Source: Serinus canaria (lineage: Eukaryota > Chordata > Aves > Passeriformes > Fringillidae). Taken from it: 64,000 bases of DNA. The stretch covers positions 98,437,990-98,501,989 of the forward strand of contig NC_066315.1 in NCBI RefSeq assembly GCF_022539315.1, read 5' to 3'. The notes under the pieces are model-generated. The model was not told the DNA's origin. It worked only from the letters and a program-made list of their open reading frames with translations, and did not search any database. Shown here piece by piece: positions 38,151 to 51,011 of this stretch (the first letter of the stretch is position 1; every line of letters begins with the position of its first letter). The position numbers and the translations under genes were made by a program.

Positions 38151-41100
38151 CTCAGTTTAGGCACAATTCTAGATAAATTCTAGGCACAACTTGTTAAATC
38201 AAGCAGTATTTTATACATGGTAATATTAATTTGAAATTACACCTCAACCTGAGCTGCCAAATTCCTCTTCAGACCCCTAAATAAATGAACAGATTTTCAG
38301 AACTAACACGCTGCAAGTCAGCCTCATCATGCTTGTTAGAAACAAAGGAAATTTGAACACAGAATATTTTTTATGTCTGAATAGGGAAAGAGGATCCCAA
38401 CTTTTTCAAAAGAGATTTCAAATATCTTTCTTCTACTTTCATTAACCCTTATAGTTCTTAATTTCATGTTGCTAGAGGCATTGACTTCTGTTCATGTAGT
38501 TTTTCCTTTTCATTCCACAATAGGATGGTAGTAATTTATATATGGCATGCTGCAATGACCAGACTTACTCTGCTGGTTATTGCAAATTTCCTTATCAAAA
38601 CAGATTTTAATCATACACAGCACCTTTCAAATTATTTCTCATGGTGTCTTTATAGTGCTCCAAATCCAGTGCCCCTGTACTTCCAGTATTTCAAATGGGA
38701 CCAAAAAATAGATGGTGATTACATAACATCATAATAGATCTCTAAATATTTTAACTGCATTTATAGTTTCTTTGTGATGTTCATTCAGCAAGATTTCTTG
38801 AAGAGCTGCACAGCACAGGTACAGACCAATGGTGACATCAAGTGGTGATTTACATTTTGACTATATTTGAGAATAGTCACAGGTTTGGTGTCAACAACTG
38901 GCAGAGGGGCATTCCTAACTTTCTTTTATTTCTTTTATTTTTTTATTCTTTTAACTTTCTGCTTTATCTGACATGTTTTTTATTTTCAATTCTGAATTAT
39001 CCTGTGGAAAACACCAAATACCATCCAGCACAAAGGAGGGCTGCATATGTCTCCAAAGATCACAGGTTAGGGTTTGCTGAGGTCATCAATACTATGCCAG
39101 AGAGATACTAATATTACATACTAACTAAATACTAATAAAATAAAAACTAGTATTCAGCTGGGTATTTCACTTCTAATATGTGGAAGTCTCTCCTTCATTC
39201 AGGATCTGAATTAAATGTGAATTCTGAAGGACAGGCAGTCTTTTGTTTTCTGCAGACTCCAGCAGTACAGTACTCCTCAGTAGAATAGGGACAACCTATT
39301 TCTTCTTAATTTGATCCAATATCAAATACTTGCCTTGAGTCTTTCCATTTTAGACACTACGTCAAGGGCTGTTTTCATTGGTCTTGCTGGTTCTTCTCAG
39401 AAAATGATAACTCTGTTACCAGAAAGTCAGCACATTTAAACAAGCAAAATATTTTTCATGTGTTTCAGTGTTGTAAGTAGCAAATTGGATGATGTCAGTG
39501 TGGTGGGGCACAGAAATAAAAATATCAATCAGAGCCTGCAAACACAGTACAGCAATTGCATAGCTTAGGCTTCAGGAGTCAGATGACCTGTACCTTTTGC
39601 TTACAGAGCAGATGTGATTCTGTGTCTCTCTGCATCCTCTGAACAGCCCTTTCCCATGGGCCCTACCCTTATGGTATAACTGGCGTAACTGGCTTTTTTT
39701 CCCTATAAAATGTCAAAGACAATCACAACCTCCTCTAACCAATGCTTGGGAATTCATTCTGCACTGCATAACCAAGCTTGAAGTCAGATACAATGCTAAG
39801 CATCTCCATCTGTAATCACCTTTTGAAAAAGAACATACCACAGTTAGTTTCAGTAAAGGGTAAATATTAAAAACAAATTTCACAGGTTTTGTTTTGGAGT
39901 TTTTGTTTTGTTTTTTTTATCTCAGTCCAGACTTTTAGGAAGCTTCCACTGCTAGGATGTCAGAATGATTGTGAAAGTACATGCAGAAAGCAAAAGGGCA
40001 GTTTCTTTTCCTTTGAAATGATGGATTATTTGACCAGTTTCAGTGCATTGCTAGTCCATGACTAGTGCCTAAAAGTAGAGTTCCAAATAACTTTCTCCTC
40101 CAGCTTGAGCTGTTATAATGTGCAGGCCTGACTATTGGAGCACTGGATCTCTGGAGCTGGTGGAACATCCATGAAGAGAAATCTTTCTAGCAGGGTTAAA
40201 TCAGATGGTTAAAAGGGATCTGGCACTTCAAAACTCCAAAATCCTGTTTATGACATTACATCCAGGAGAGATTCCTGTGGAAGCTGTAGAAGATATTTGA
40301 CATCCCAGTGCCAAATTTCTGAGCCTTCATTACCTCTTTTGGCAACAGAAAATAGAAATGAAGTTATAGAATAAATTTATCTCATGCAAAATGAAAACCA
40401 AAAGCTCACATACCATTCAAGTCTGTCTCCCAGGCTGAAACTGGGGCTTAAGTAATGCACAAACCCTCCTTTTCACCATTTTTCTGGCCACAGGGAATGA
40501 TTCACCAGAGTTCATGAAGTCCTAGAGAAGATGGTACACAAAATAGTCCTCCCACTACAAATCTTGGCTTTGTGTCATCTTTATGAGGAAATGTTCTTTT
40601 CTCAGAGCAGGGGTTCCAGAACATTAAGAATCCATCTTTTTAAAAAAGAAAGCAATAGAAAGAAAAAGTGTATTGTGACATCTTAGTGTGCAATGGCCAA
40701 ACTTAGGCAGACAAAGAAGAGAGTAAGAGACATCCAGCAAAGCACATATCTTTAGCCATCTAGAGAGCCTTTCTATGGCATCCCATGTGATGGAAAAAGG
40801 CACCACAAGAGACTGAGTCCTAGAGATACAGCCCTCTTTGTCCTAATTAGAAGGACCTTGACACATCACCTGGAGGGGTGGATGAAAAAGAAAGCAGGAG
40901 CAAGTAGGAGTAAATTCAACACTCTCATAAGTACATTTTAAATATATTTGCATTATCTTAAAGAGTGACATAGTAAGGTACGTCTGGAAAATTTTGTGAA
41001 AACTTCAAACCATGTACTTTCACATTTATTTAATGCATAAGTGATGTTTATATGTATTTCTATGCTTGATTCCATCATTTAGTCATCACTTTTTCCGCTT

Positions 41101-44100
41101 GTTTTTTCCAATAATGTTGCCACTCATTTTCTTAACATCAGTTGTAGACTCATGTTAGAGCTGCTGAACATGTCAGAGCAGCAGCAGGACTTGCTTCTTA
41201 AAGCAGGGTTTGCTTTTTAAAGATCTGCTTGTGGCAAGCAGATGTCACTCCTATTTGAAAAGACTTTTGGGTACATGGTTGAAGCCATCCTAGACACTCT
41301 GAAGGGCTAAATGGTACAGGGGCCAATACCCCAGGAGTTGTTTAAAGACAACTTTTAACAATGCACCATGTTATAATGTAGGACCAAATCAGAATCCAGA
41401 CTAAGGGAACAAGATGAATTAAGGTTTCTGTACTGGAATCTAAGTAATGAGTTCTTGGTTTGGATTTTATGTTTATGACACACATCTTTATTTTTATTTC
41501 TTTCCACAAGAGGGCAACAGTGAACTATAAATATAATTTTCCATCATTCCAGTGTGTTGAGACTATAGTAACACTTTTCTAAAGAAAAATTCAGATGACA
41601 CACTACTATAATTCAAAACCGCTTTCTGAAACTTAAAAAAACTGTCTGTAATAAAATCTTCCACAAAGAAAGGAGGAGCTTTTTTCCATAAAAAAGAAAA
41701 AAATTCAGTGTGGTTCATCCTGAGATGTTGAAAATTAGAATTATATCAATGACTACAGAACTGTACTCATATTTCTATCATCTGAGGACTTTTTTCATAA
41801 TTTATACCGTGCTAGGTATTGGGTTTTTGTTATTTTATTTTCACCATTACTTAATTCTCATGTTTAGATTTTTCTTTATCCTATGCAAGATTTTCATTTT
41901 TTCCATCCAGGCATTTTCCATTTGAATTTCAATAGTCCCCTTCTAATTTTTTTTCTTGTCTCAATGTATTTCCTAGAAATATTTATTGTTCTAAAATGTG
42001 TCTTGATCAACTGACTTGAGAGGAAATATTTGTGTATTTCTTTCCAAGAAAAAGAATAAGAAGATTCTGTGAAATATTAAAAGGTAACATCCCACCAAGC
42101 ACTGGATATCTGTGCATTAGAAACCTGTTGGTTTAATGCTTTTTTAAATTTTTGTCACAGAAGAGGAAATTTTAAGTTCAAAAAAGGTTGAAAGGAAACT
42201 TTGGCCACCCACAATAATATTTCTGTGTTTGCTGCTGACTCAGGATAACTTTTTGTTTGCAATTAACAGCAATAAGGGAAAAACACAGCTGCAGTTTCAG
42301 TTCTTGCCCACACTAGATGAGCAACATTATTTCCTGGAGTAAGAACATCATTTCTGTGCACATCAATCCAGAAATATTTGCATATTTAAAAAGAGTTTTT
42401 GTAATAGCTCTGCAACTGAAACTGTAACTGAGTTACTAAAAGTTTTACACCCATGGAATTTGCCTAAAGTAACATCTGAAGATGAAGTATCCTGAATCAT
42501 TGCAAAAATCTCTTTTTCTGTTTAAATGCTTGATATGAAAGAAAACAGCTATGAAATGGAGCACTGTTTGTTCACCTGACAACCAGTCAACAGAACCTTC
42601 CTGAATTTTAGTAGTTAAGAAAACAGTCAAGTTAATTTTCTGAATGGATTACAATGTCAGCCTTTTTCCTGCTGTGTTTTTTGAAGCTAGTTTGCATATA
42701 AAATCTTGTATGTATTTTGGTGAAATTAATTGTACATGGAAACACTTGGATTAACAGGAGTGGTTTATGCCTAAAAATGTACAGGACTTGTTCCAACATC
42801 TGCAGTATATCCCAGTTCTTCTCTCTCCCAATACAACTCAGTTCTCCGTTGCAAGGAAGAGCAAGGAACTAACCCTAAACCAAAACCATCAAATATGAAA
42901 TTAGTCATTGAAGTATCAGCTGAAACAACTGAATGTGTTTTCTTACTACATCCAAAACTGCATGTGAACAGCCATTAAACATAGAACAACATTTATAGGC
43001 AAGAAATCAAGTGTCTTGTCTTGTCCAAGATGGTTTTTCTGAGGTTTCAGAGCTTTGCAGGCTTGGATTGCCTAACCCTTCTCTCAAGCAGTTGTCAGAA
43101 GACAGATCAATCACACTCTAGTATGTAGGCTACAGTCATATAACAAGGCTTTCAAATTTTAGGGGTGGGGGAGCCAATGAGGAAATAAAAGGAAAGTACT
43201 TCAGAATTATGAAGAGACTTTTGCACTAGAGAAATCCTTAGTACAAAAAGTTTGAAGAGATGGGGCTGGCTGATGGGAGCTCTTGGTGACCTCTGGAAGA
43301 ACTAAAGCCCTTGAAGAATGCAGCAGGAGAAGTGAGCAGCTCCTCTTTCCCAAGGCAGAGGAAAGGGAGCACGATGCTGAAGTGTGGGGTCACAGTAAGA
43401 GGAGTTCTACCCTCTTTTATGTCCTTCAGCTCCCATTCAGATCTCTTTCCAGCACTACAAGCTGTCATGAGAATATACCCATGAGTCATTCACTTCAGAG
43501 CTTGTGAGAGAGGAGAGAGATGAGCCAAGGTGACTGACATTTGACATTAGAGGACAAAGACTTTTAGATTACTTATGAACAGACAGAGTGTGGAAAATCA
43601 ATAGAACTAAGAGAAGCATGTTGCAAAAATGAAACATTTCAATTTAGACATGGAGAGAAGATATTTGAACTAGTTTATTGTCATATTAAAAAGTCAGCCT
43701 TAGAGCAGAATCCCCCTTACTTCATTTTAGGACTCTGCTCTCATGACATGAAAGAAACAAACAAGGTCATGACCATGGCACTCAGAGTAAATGGTCAGGC
43801 AAGTTGGATTTATTTGGGCACTTGCAATATTGACTGTTAAGTGTACAGGAGCCAGCTGGACTCTGGTGATCCCCTGCGTGAAAATCAGAGATGGTGTTAT
43901 ATCTGATGAGAAATACAAATGGAGCCCAAGAATAACTGATAAGGGGAGGCCCAACAATTTTGGCATATGGCTACCAATGACTAAAATAGGTAAAGAAGAG
44001 ATCAATGGAAACCTAATTGAAAGCATCTATGCAAAATCATTATGTAAACCAAAAAAGTAATGAGGGAGTTTATAAATATCTCAATATAAGTAAAGAATAA

Positions 44101-45090
44101 AAATCAAGAGACAGATGTACATATATTGGGTAATGGAAGAAATTCTGATTAAAAAAATAAATTAAAAAAAAAAGAAATTTTGGAAGATGAATGTCCTTTA
44201 TTTTAAATAAAATTGACCTTGTCTGTTGGTGCAGAAAACTAGCTGCAAGAGTTGTCTGGACAGCAGGCACTTTCTCCAACAGAAAATTAAGTTATTCCAT
44301 GGAAAAATACCGAAAAGCTAAAATACTGTTATTGGGAATCATCACTGCATTTATCCCAATGTATAGTTCAGGTACTTTATACTCCATTTCTCTTTTGGTC
44401 AATTCTGCCTTTCAGAATATACTCCCAAGGAGACCATAGTCTTCTCCACTGATGAAGAAAAGTAAAATATTACACAATTACCTGGCCAAAACACTTCACA
44501 TTGAAAGATAACCTAGCCAAATTGCCTGTGCTAGAGAGGAGACTTGGGAACGACCTAACTTAAATACAGTTTCTACAGCTCACTACAGGAGCATCTTGAA
44601 TCAATGCATTTCAATTTTAATTAAAAAATATTCAGTTTAAATCCTTTCAATGAAAAAAAAATCACCAAAGAAAGAGGTGTGTTCCACAAAGGAACACTAA
44701 CGGAAAAGAGTATATATTCAAGCAGCAACAAAGGGGGGAAAATCACCATTAAACTTCTAAGTTTTTTAAACTTTATTCATGTAATGGAATGTTCTATTCA
44801 CATTTTCATTATTAAAGTAACATTAAACTTTGTGTTGAAGTTAAGGTCTGAACAGTTGTAACACAGAGAACAAAGCACACATTCACAAGAAACACAGATT
44901 TTAATCTCTTCAGGGGACAAAATGAATAGAGTGGGAATTTAAAATGAAGTTAATAGCATGAGTTAGATTAAAAGTGCATGAAAATATATTCAGTCTCTTG
45001 TATGATGTGATGTGTCATGATATCATACAGATCCAAGAGATTTCTCATACAAATAAAGATCATTACCCTTGTGTAGATTCAGACAGTATA
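38151..45090. other. Unique AT-rich noncoding DNA
   Basis: No gene is supported. An 89-codon plus-strand frame at 43791-44060 overlaps a 99-codon minus-strand frame at 43727-44026; neither is recognisable. T-rich runs occur near 38930-38960 and 39890-39920, and A-rich runs near 44150-44175. No CR1 or LTR landmark was seen. Confidence 0.5.
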
Positions 45091-45303
45091 TTTCTTTTCT
45101 TTTTCTTTTCTTTTTCTTTTCTTTTTCTTTTCTTTTTCTTTTTCTTTTCTTTTCTTTTCTTTTCTTTTTCTTTTTCTTTTTCTTTTTCTTTTTCTTTTTC
45201 TTTTTCTTTTTCTTTTTCTCTTTTTCTTTTTCTCTTTTTCTTTTTCTTTCTCTTTTTCTTTCTCTTTTTCTTTCTCTTTTTCTTTCTCTTTTTCTTTTTC
45301 TTC
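45091..45303 (+). repeat. 213-nt pure pyrimidine tract (CTTTT/CTTTTT family)
   Basis: Every base from 45091 to 45303 is C or T. The tract has ordered zones: alternating CTTTT and CTTTTT units at the left, a short CTTTT-only zone, a CTTTTT zone at about 45172-45217, a zone with CTCTTTTT insertions, and a right zone with the 12-base unit CTTTCTCTTTTT repeated about four times. Long homopurine/homopyrimidine DNA can adopt triplex (H-DNA) form. Frames of 101-141 codons covering it, with Phe/Ser or Lys/Glu runs, are artefacts. Confidence 0.97.
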
Positions 45304-48300
45304 ATTATACCATTTCCTGGTATAGATGTTTTATCTATATTAACCTTTCTGTTGTTTTGGGGTTCCATTTTTTTTGGTTTTTTGTGTTGTTTAGATTGAT
45401 GAGTAATACATTAAATTAAGCAAAAGTCATCCTTTTTTACATTATTTTCCCAAAACAAGTGCCATTTTCTATTAGAAAACTTGGACTAAATACTCACATT
45501 TGAAATAGCTCTTGGATGCATACACTTGAAATTATGCAGCTTCTATTTGATGCCAGGGACATTGAAACTGGGCTAGTTTCATGTGAATTAATTATTTTCT
45601 CTGTTGTCTGTATTTCTGCCCTTCCCTTAATTTGCTCTTCATCTGTGAGTGAAAACAAATTTAGGAAAGAAATGTCACCTGAACTAGAAAAGGGCTGATC
45701 TATATTTTGGCATAGGCTAAGAATTTTCGTGAAAAATAACAACAAAAAATGACAACTAAAGACTTACAAAGTTAATAGAGAGCACCTGCAAGGTCAGATA
45801 CATTATCTGCAATTTCTGGCAGTTGAAAAGTTGTCATATAACAGATTTTTGTGAAATATGTCAGAATACAAAATCCTGTTTGTACACTGTCGTACATGTG
45901 CATTATTTCTACAGGATGAATAGATAAGGCAGATACAGAACTGGAAAAAGAGTCTGTCTCATGGAGGACTTTGTACAATGGAATTAACTATTCCTGGTGG
46001 AAGAACAGCCCCTACAGTAGAATCAGCCATTGAGTAACATCGGAAATGAGTATGTTATCCGTCAAACTACATCTACACTATTATACTAGGGTGTCTTACT
46101 GAGTATAAACTGTTTAGTTGAAACAGCAAAGAACTGCTTATTTTCATATTTGAGGAGAAAAAATCAGTCATCAGATAAGCAGTATTAAATGGAAACCTAA
46201 ATGGTTAGAGACCAGAAGAGGCTTTTTCCACCTAACAAAAAGAACCTGCAAGAAACTCTCACTCTCAGAAAAGATATCAGATGATGAAAAGTGGTTCAAG
46301 ACAATGCTCCTACAGGAGCAAAGTAGCGTGGAGTGGTGATTGCATTCTTTTATTTATCCAGACCTGCTTTTGAGCTGAGAAAGGTTCAGGAACAGAAGGC
46401 ACAATGAGAATGAAAACACCTGGACTGTTTTAAAACATTGCTGCAGAGATCACCAAAAAATCCCAAGATTGCCTTCAATGGCAAAGAAATAGACCATATG
46501 TCCCAGGTGACTGACATCAGCCTGACATACTCTTGTCTTGCCTTCTGTAGCTGTCAGTTGCCAAGTGTCCTTGGAAACCCTATCTTGTACTGTCAAATAA
46601 AATCCTGAACTGCATGGATAAAAAAACTGATCTAGAGGTAGTGGCAATTTTTATGCTAATTAGAAGTGAAAGGAATTATGAAAGTAGTTAGATAAACATT
46701 ATGTCATGAGTGGATCATTTACCAGTGTAATATCTAGTTTAAATTGACTGTTATTTTTCATATAAATGTAATAAAATATGATGGGTTATGTATTCTCCAT
46801 CTAAAAATGGGGTTTTTTCCTCTGGCTATACATGGTACATAGGCCTCTAAATGAGCCAATGAAGATTTAAAATTTGTCAGCAGAAATGGACTTTCAATAG
46901 CATTCATCTAAATTGTGTTTCAAAATTATGAAAAAACACAATCACAGGAAAAATAATGTAATCTGGTAGTTATAATTCTACTTTTTGAAAGGCAGGGATT
47001 TTTTTCTATTCTTGCTGAATGAAACTAAATTCAAATGAACAAGCAGTGAGTATCCCGAGCATCAGAGAATATTGTCTTATATCCACTCCAGGCACACACC
47101 AGGAAAAGGATCCAGCCATAAATGAAATATGCTCAACATCACTCCCAGACACTAAAGCCAGCTGGCACAGACTGGGAGAAAAACAGGGTTCTAGCCTAAG
47201 TATGCCTGGGAACCATTGGCAGGCAAAAATGGTTGGCACAGACCATGAGAGCAGCACAGAACATTTTCACCCCCCTACAGTGGGCATGATCACACAGGAG
47301 TACCCAGCAAGGTTTCTGGACATTTTAATTTACCAGTCTAAATGCAGCTGTGGGAGGCCAGGGCATGTTCAACGCAGTGTTTCAGGAAGATAATTTGGGC
47401 AAATGCTAGTGGGCTATCATGGCAGAGGAAAGTCTACCCTTCCCAATTTCAAGCTCAAAGGAGCATAGAACATTAGGTAGTCACAAATAGTGGCCACCAA
47501 AGCAAAAGGAGGGTTTTTTAATGTATCTTCCTTCTTCTAACCTGGAACATTAAAAAAACCCCAAACAAATGAAAATGGGCATTTGGAAGAGTGTGACTAC
47601 AAGTTCTATCAAGCAAATATCTCGTGATATGTTAGCTTGGAGGTATATATTAGTTTCATTGAGAGAAAATGCATGAGTCAAATTATGTAAACTGAATATT
47701 TTAAATGCAGCTTCAAATTATTTATAGACTAAATTGAATTCTAAAGTCTACTCAAAAAATACCAAATTATCTGAATACCAATCCAGGAAATTAACACAGG
47801 CTAGATAGAGACTCATCGGCAGTAAATCCATGTAATTAGTTTGATTTCAAAGACTAGACTCATAGAAGAAAACTTGATTGTCCTTTCTCTTTTAATAACT
47901 GCAATCATCTCGAAGAAAACAGAATATTAAACAGAAGTGACAAGGCTAATGCTGAGAAAAGAAATTTTAAATCTTAATATCTTCTAGATCTTCATGGAGC
48001 AAGTTTTTGTTTTGATTTCTGTATCTGCTATTCAAAGCAGAGAAGAATAGTTTCAGACCCTTTTGAATCCCTTGCATTGCTGTCTTTACTTTTGTTCTCC
48101 ACATCATTAAATTGTCTCCTTCCATCACAATAATATAAGTCAAGAGCAAATCCATTGAATTCAGCATTTTCACTGCATTCAGGGGATCCACATCCAGAAA
48201 TAAAAAGGAAGAAGAGGCACGTTCAGTTCACTGGATAAAACCCCTTCATGATGTTATGTCTTTTTTTAACTCAGTTTGATGAGAAATAATATATAAATCA

Positions 48301-50871
48301 AGACTATAGATTTAATTAGACATATTTTCAAGATAGTTAATATTTAAAGAATGCAAATAGATATATTAGCTTAAAAATATAGCAGTGAATCTTAATAAAT
48401 ATGCTAATCCTAATTAAATTGGCTTAAGACAAAATTCTCTAGATCAGAGCTTAAGGGAGTTAGTCTTCCTGATAATAGCTTGCATCTTCAAGGAGAAGTC
48501 TTGATGAAATAAAATCTGACTTGTGAAGGTCTTTTTAAAATCTATGCAACAGACTTCAGATAACCATTTGGAAAAAGGCAAAAAGAGACCTAAGCTTCCA
48601 GTTTTTGGTCTCCATAAAAACTTGCCCAAACTTTAAAGCCCCTTATCCAATAAAGTTCCCATTTTCTGGGCTTTCTCATAAGTTGGTTGGTAACTCATGT
48701 CCTAAATAGAAGAAAGATCAGTAAGATATGACAATCACAACATATTGAAAAGTACAATAATCTCATCAAATTGGTACCATTACCAAAGACAGCTTCCAAT
48801 TAAAAGACAACCACAAAATCAATAAAACACAGATCAATGGCCAAATGTGCTGAAAACAGTATGTGAGAGACTGCTATCATTTATTAGCTATTTTATATAT
48901 GTGGGAGTGGGACCAACTTGCTTTCAACTTTCTCTTCATTTTGCTACAGCTTTTCTACAATTTGCTAGATTTTCATATCAGTAAAATAGCAAAATTTCAG
49001 CTTCCTTACAAATCCTAGAGGAGCAGTGTGGTACATTTAAATCTGAGGAAAATATTCGCCTCTTATAAACAACTTTTCCCCTGTTCTTATTTATTCCAAT
49101 TATGTGAAATTCTAGCAGATATACCTAAGTAAAACCTGATTGGCATGTTTATAGCAAAAACTCTGCATCTGTGCTCAAATTGGACTATCATTTAGTTTTG
49201 CTGGTTGTCAGCGCATTAGTAATTATACCTTCATCAACCAACTCCTAAAAGCAGGAGGAATCATCTTGGCTTTCTTAGTAAGTCTGAGAAAGAGAATACA
49301 ATTTGATACAATTAAGCACATCCACAACTTTTACAGTGTGAATCATTCTGTTGAAGACACCTCATCTCATTAATTAGAGGTTTTTGTGGCTGTATTTTTG
49401 GACAGTTAACAATGTAAAATTCATCATATTCCTATTCAACCATGATGTGTTTGTACCAGGATAAATTGCAGAATCCAGGAAAGTCCAATTCAGGCAGGTG
49501 CTTTGTAACTGTTACCATAATCAGAAGAGTGAAGGAAAGTAATGGAACTACCCAAAAAGAGAATTGGTTAACCTTCCATTTTACTGCAGCACTCACTGCC
49601 TCTTCTTCCACCAAGAAATACCATCTTTGTGGAACTCAGCAAAGGTCAGCTCAGACAGTACTTTGGGTTTTCAAACATCTGTCCCTGAAAGGCAGATACA
49701 CACCGTCTATACCAGAAGGGCTTCCCAGAAAATGTACAAGCCAGCATTCTTAAACTCATTAAAGGAAACCAATTAGAGCCCAAAGGGTCAGAAAAGTAAT
49801 TATTTTGTGTCTGTTTCAATACCCTGGAGGTTGGATACAGGAGCCTGCCAAAGCAAAAGCACAGGGATATTATTCAGAGACAGCACACTTACCAGTGTCT
49901 TAAAATATATAAATATATACATATTAATCATCGTCTTGTTTTGCAAGATGAAATCTTTTTTTCTTCCCCAAAAGAAAAATTAATTCTTTACTTTAGCTTG
50001 CTACCCAGAGGTTTAATTTCACAACCATTCTTTGCAGTAGGCTAAAAGCAGTGGTATAATAAAAGCAACCTTTACAGGAGAGAAATTAGAAATAAAAATG
50101 TCAAAATCTTGTGAAATAACATTTTGGTAGTATTAACAACTAGCTAATGCAACTTGTTTGCAGTTATTAAGTGAAATTATCCATGGTAAGTTAAAATCAG
50201 TTACTTTATAGCCTTCCCCCAGCCCTGCTCATTCCAGGTTAAAGCCACTGGAATCACTGAGACCTGATATTATGGCAAGATAAGATCAGGTGACCTGAAC
50301 AGTGACATCACAGTAAAAGCTTTATCTGTCCAGTTTCAGAAATGGCTTTTTAATGTCACATAATTGTTGCTATTTCCCTTCTTTCTGTCACAAGCATCCA
50401 ACACAGGGGGTAGGAATACAGGCATTCAAATTTTGAAACACCAGTTTTCACTGTGGAACTTACTGCTGAGGAAAGACACTTATGCCAGAAGACAAAAACC
50501 AGATTTTAGTATAACCAGCTGTTAAATTGCATATCCAGTAAAGGACTTAGGAATTAGAAGTAAGGAGAACTGGCTCCCACCACAGCAAACAGAGCCCTGT
50601 ATGAGGATGATGAGCATCATGAACTCCCTGTGAAAGCCCCAGCAGTCAAGTGCTCCAGCAGGAGATGGGAACACACCTGCATGGGGCACCTGGATCGGTG
50701 CACACACCACAGAGGGAACACAGCATCATCTGTGGGAATTGATGCTGACCACTCAGCTTCTCTTTAAGAACCTGGGTGATTAAAATCAGATTCTTTTAAT
50801 CTACTTAACCCTAAGGGAACATTACTTTGGTCACTAGTCTGTAAATTCTGTCTTCACAACTGATGAGTATG
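45304..50871. other. Unique noncoding DNA
   Basis: No gene is supported. The largest frame is 124 codons (47019-47393, plus), lying in a slightly GC-richer patch with opposing frames, and it resembles nothing known. No mobile element was recognised. Confidence 0.5.
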
Positions 50872-50956
50872 TTCTGTGCCTTTCCTATAATGACTGCACA
50901 CCACTTGAACCTTCTGAGTTCAAGTGGTGTGCAGTCATTGTAGGAAAGGCACAGAA
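50872..50956. repeat. Long near-perfect inverted repeat (hairpin 1)
   Basis: The left arm 50872-50910 and right arm 50918-50956 are 39 bases each and complementary at 38 positions. The single mismatch is A at 50889/50890 against G at 50940. The loop is CTTCTGA (50911-50917). The right arm ends exactly where a second inverted repeat begins. Arm sequence matches no repeat family known to me. The loop word CTTCTGA recurs inside the second hairpin (50966-50972). Confidence 0.96.
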
Positions 50957-51011
50957 TTACACCTGCTTCTGAAAATTACTGCTGATCAGTAATTTTCAGA
51001 AGCAGGTGTAA
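50957..51011. repeat. Perfect inverted repeat (hairpin 2), abutting hairpin 1
   Basis: The left arm 50957-50981 and right arm 50987-51011 are 25 bases each and complementary at all positions, with loop CTGAT. The centre also contains the self-complementary CTGATCAG (50982-50989). There is no gap between this unit and hairpin 1. Near-identity of the arms shows the event is recent compared with the CR1 copies. Confidence 0.97.

Noticed and set aside
43727..44060. Opposing frames of 99 and 89 codons
   Set aside because: Both strands are open over the same DNA, no homology is recognised and there is no supporting signal.
45063..45419. Frames of 101-141 codons rich in Phe/Ser or Lys/Glu
   Set aside because: They are translations of the pyrimidine tract and its complement; both strands and several phases are open only because the repeat lacks stop codons.
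50872..51011. Clustered microRNA precursors
   Set aside because: The stems are almost perfectly paired, unlike typical animal precursors with mismatches and bulges. The exact abutment fits a DNA rearrangement better. It is kept only as something to test with small-RNA data.
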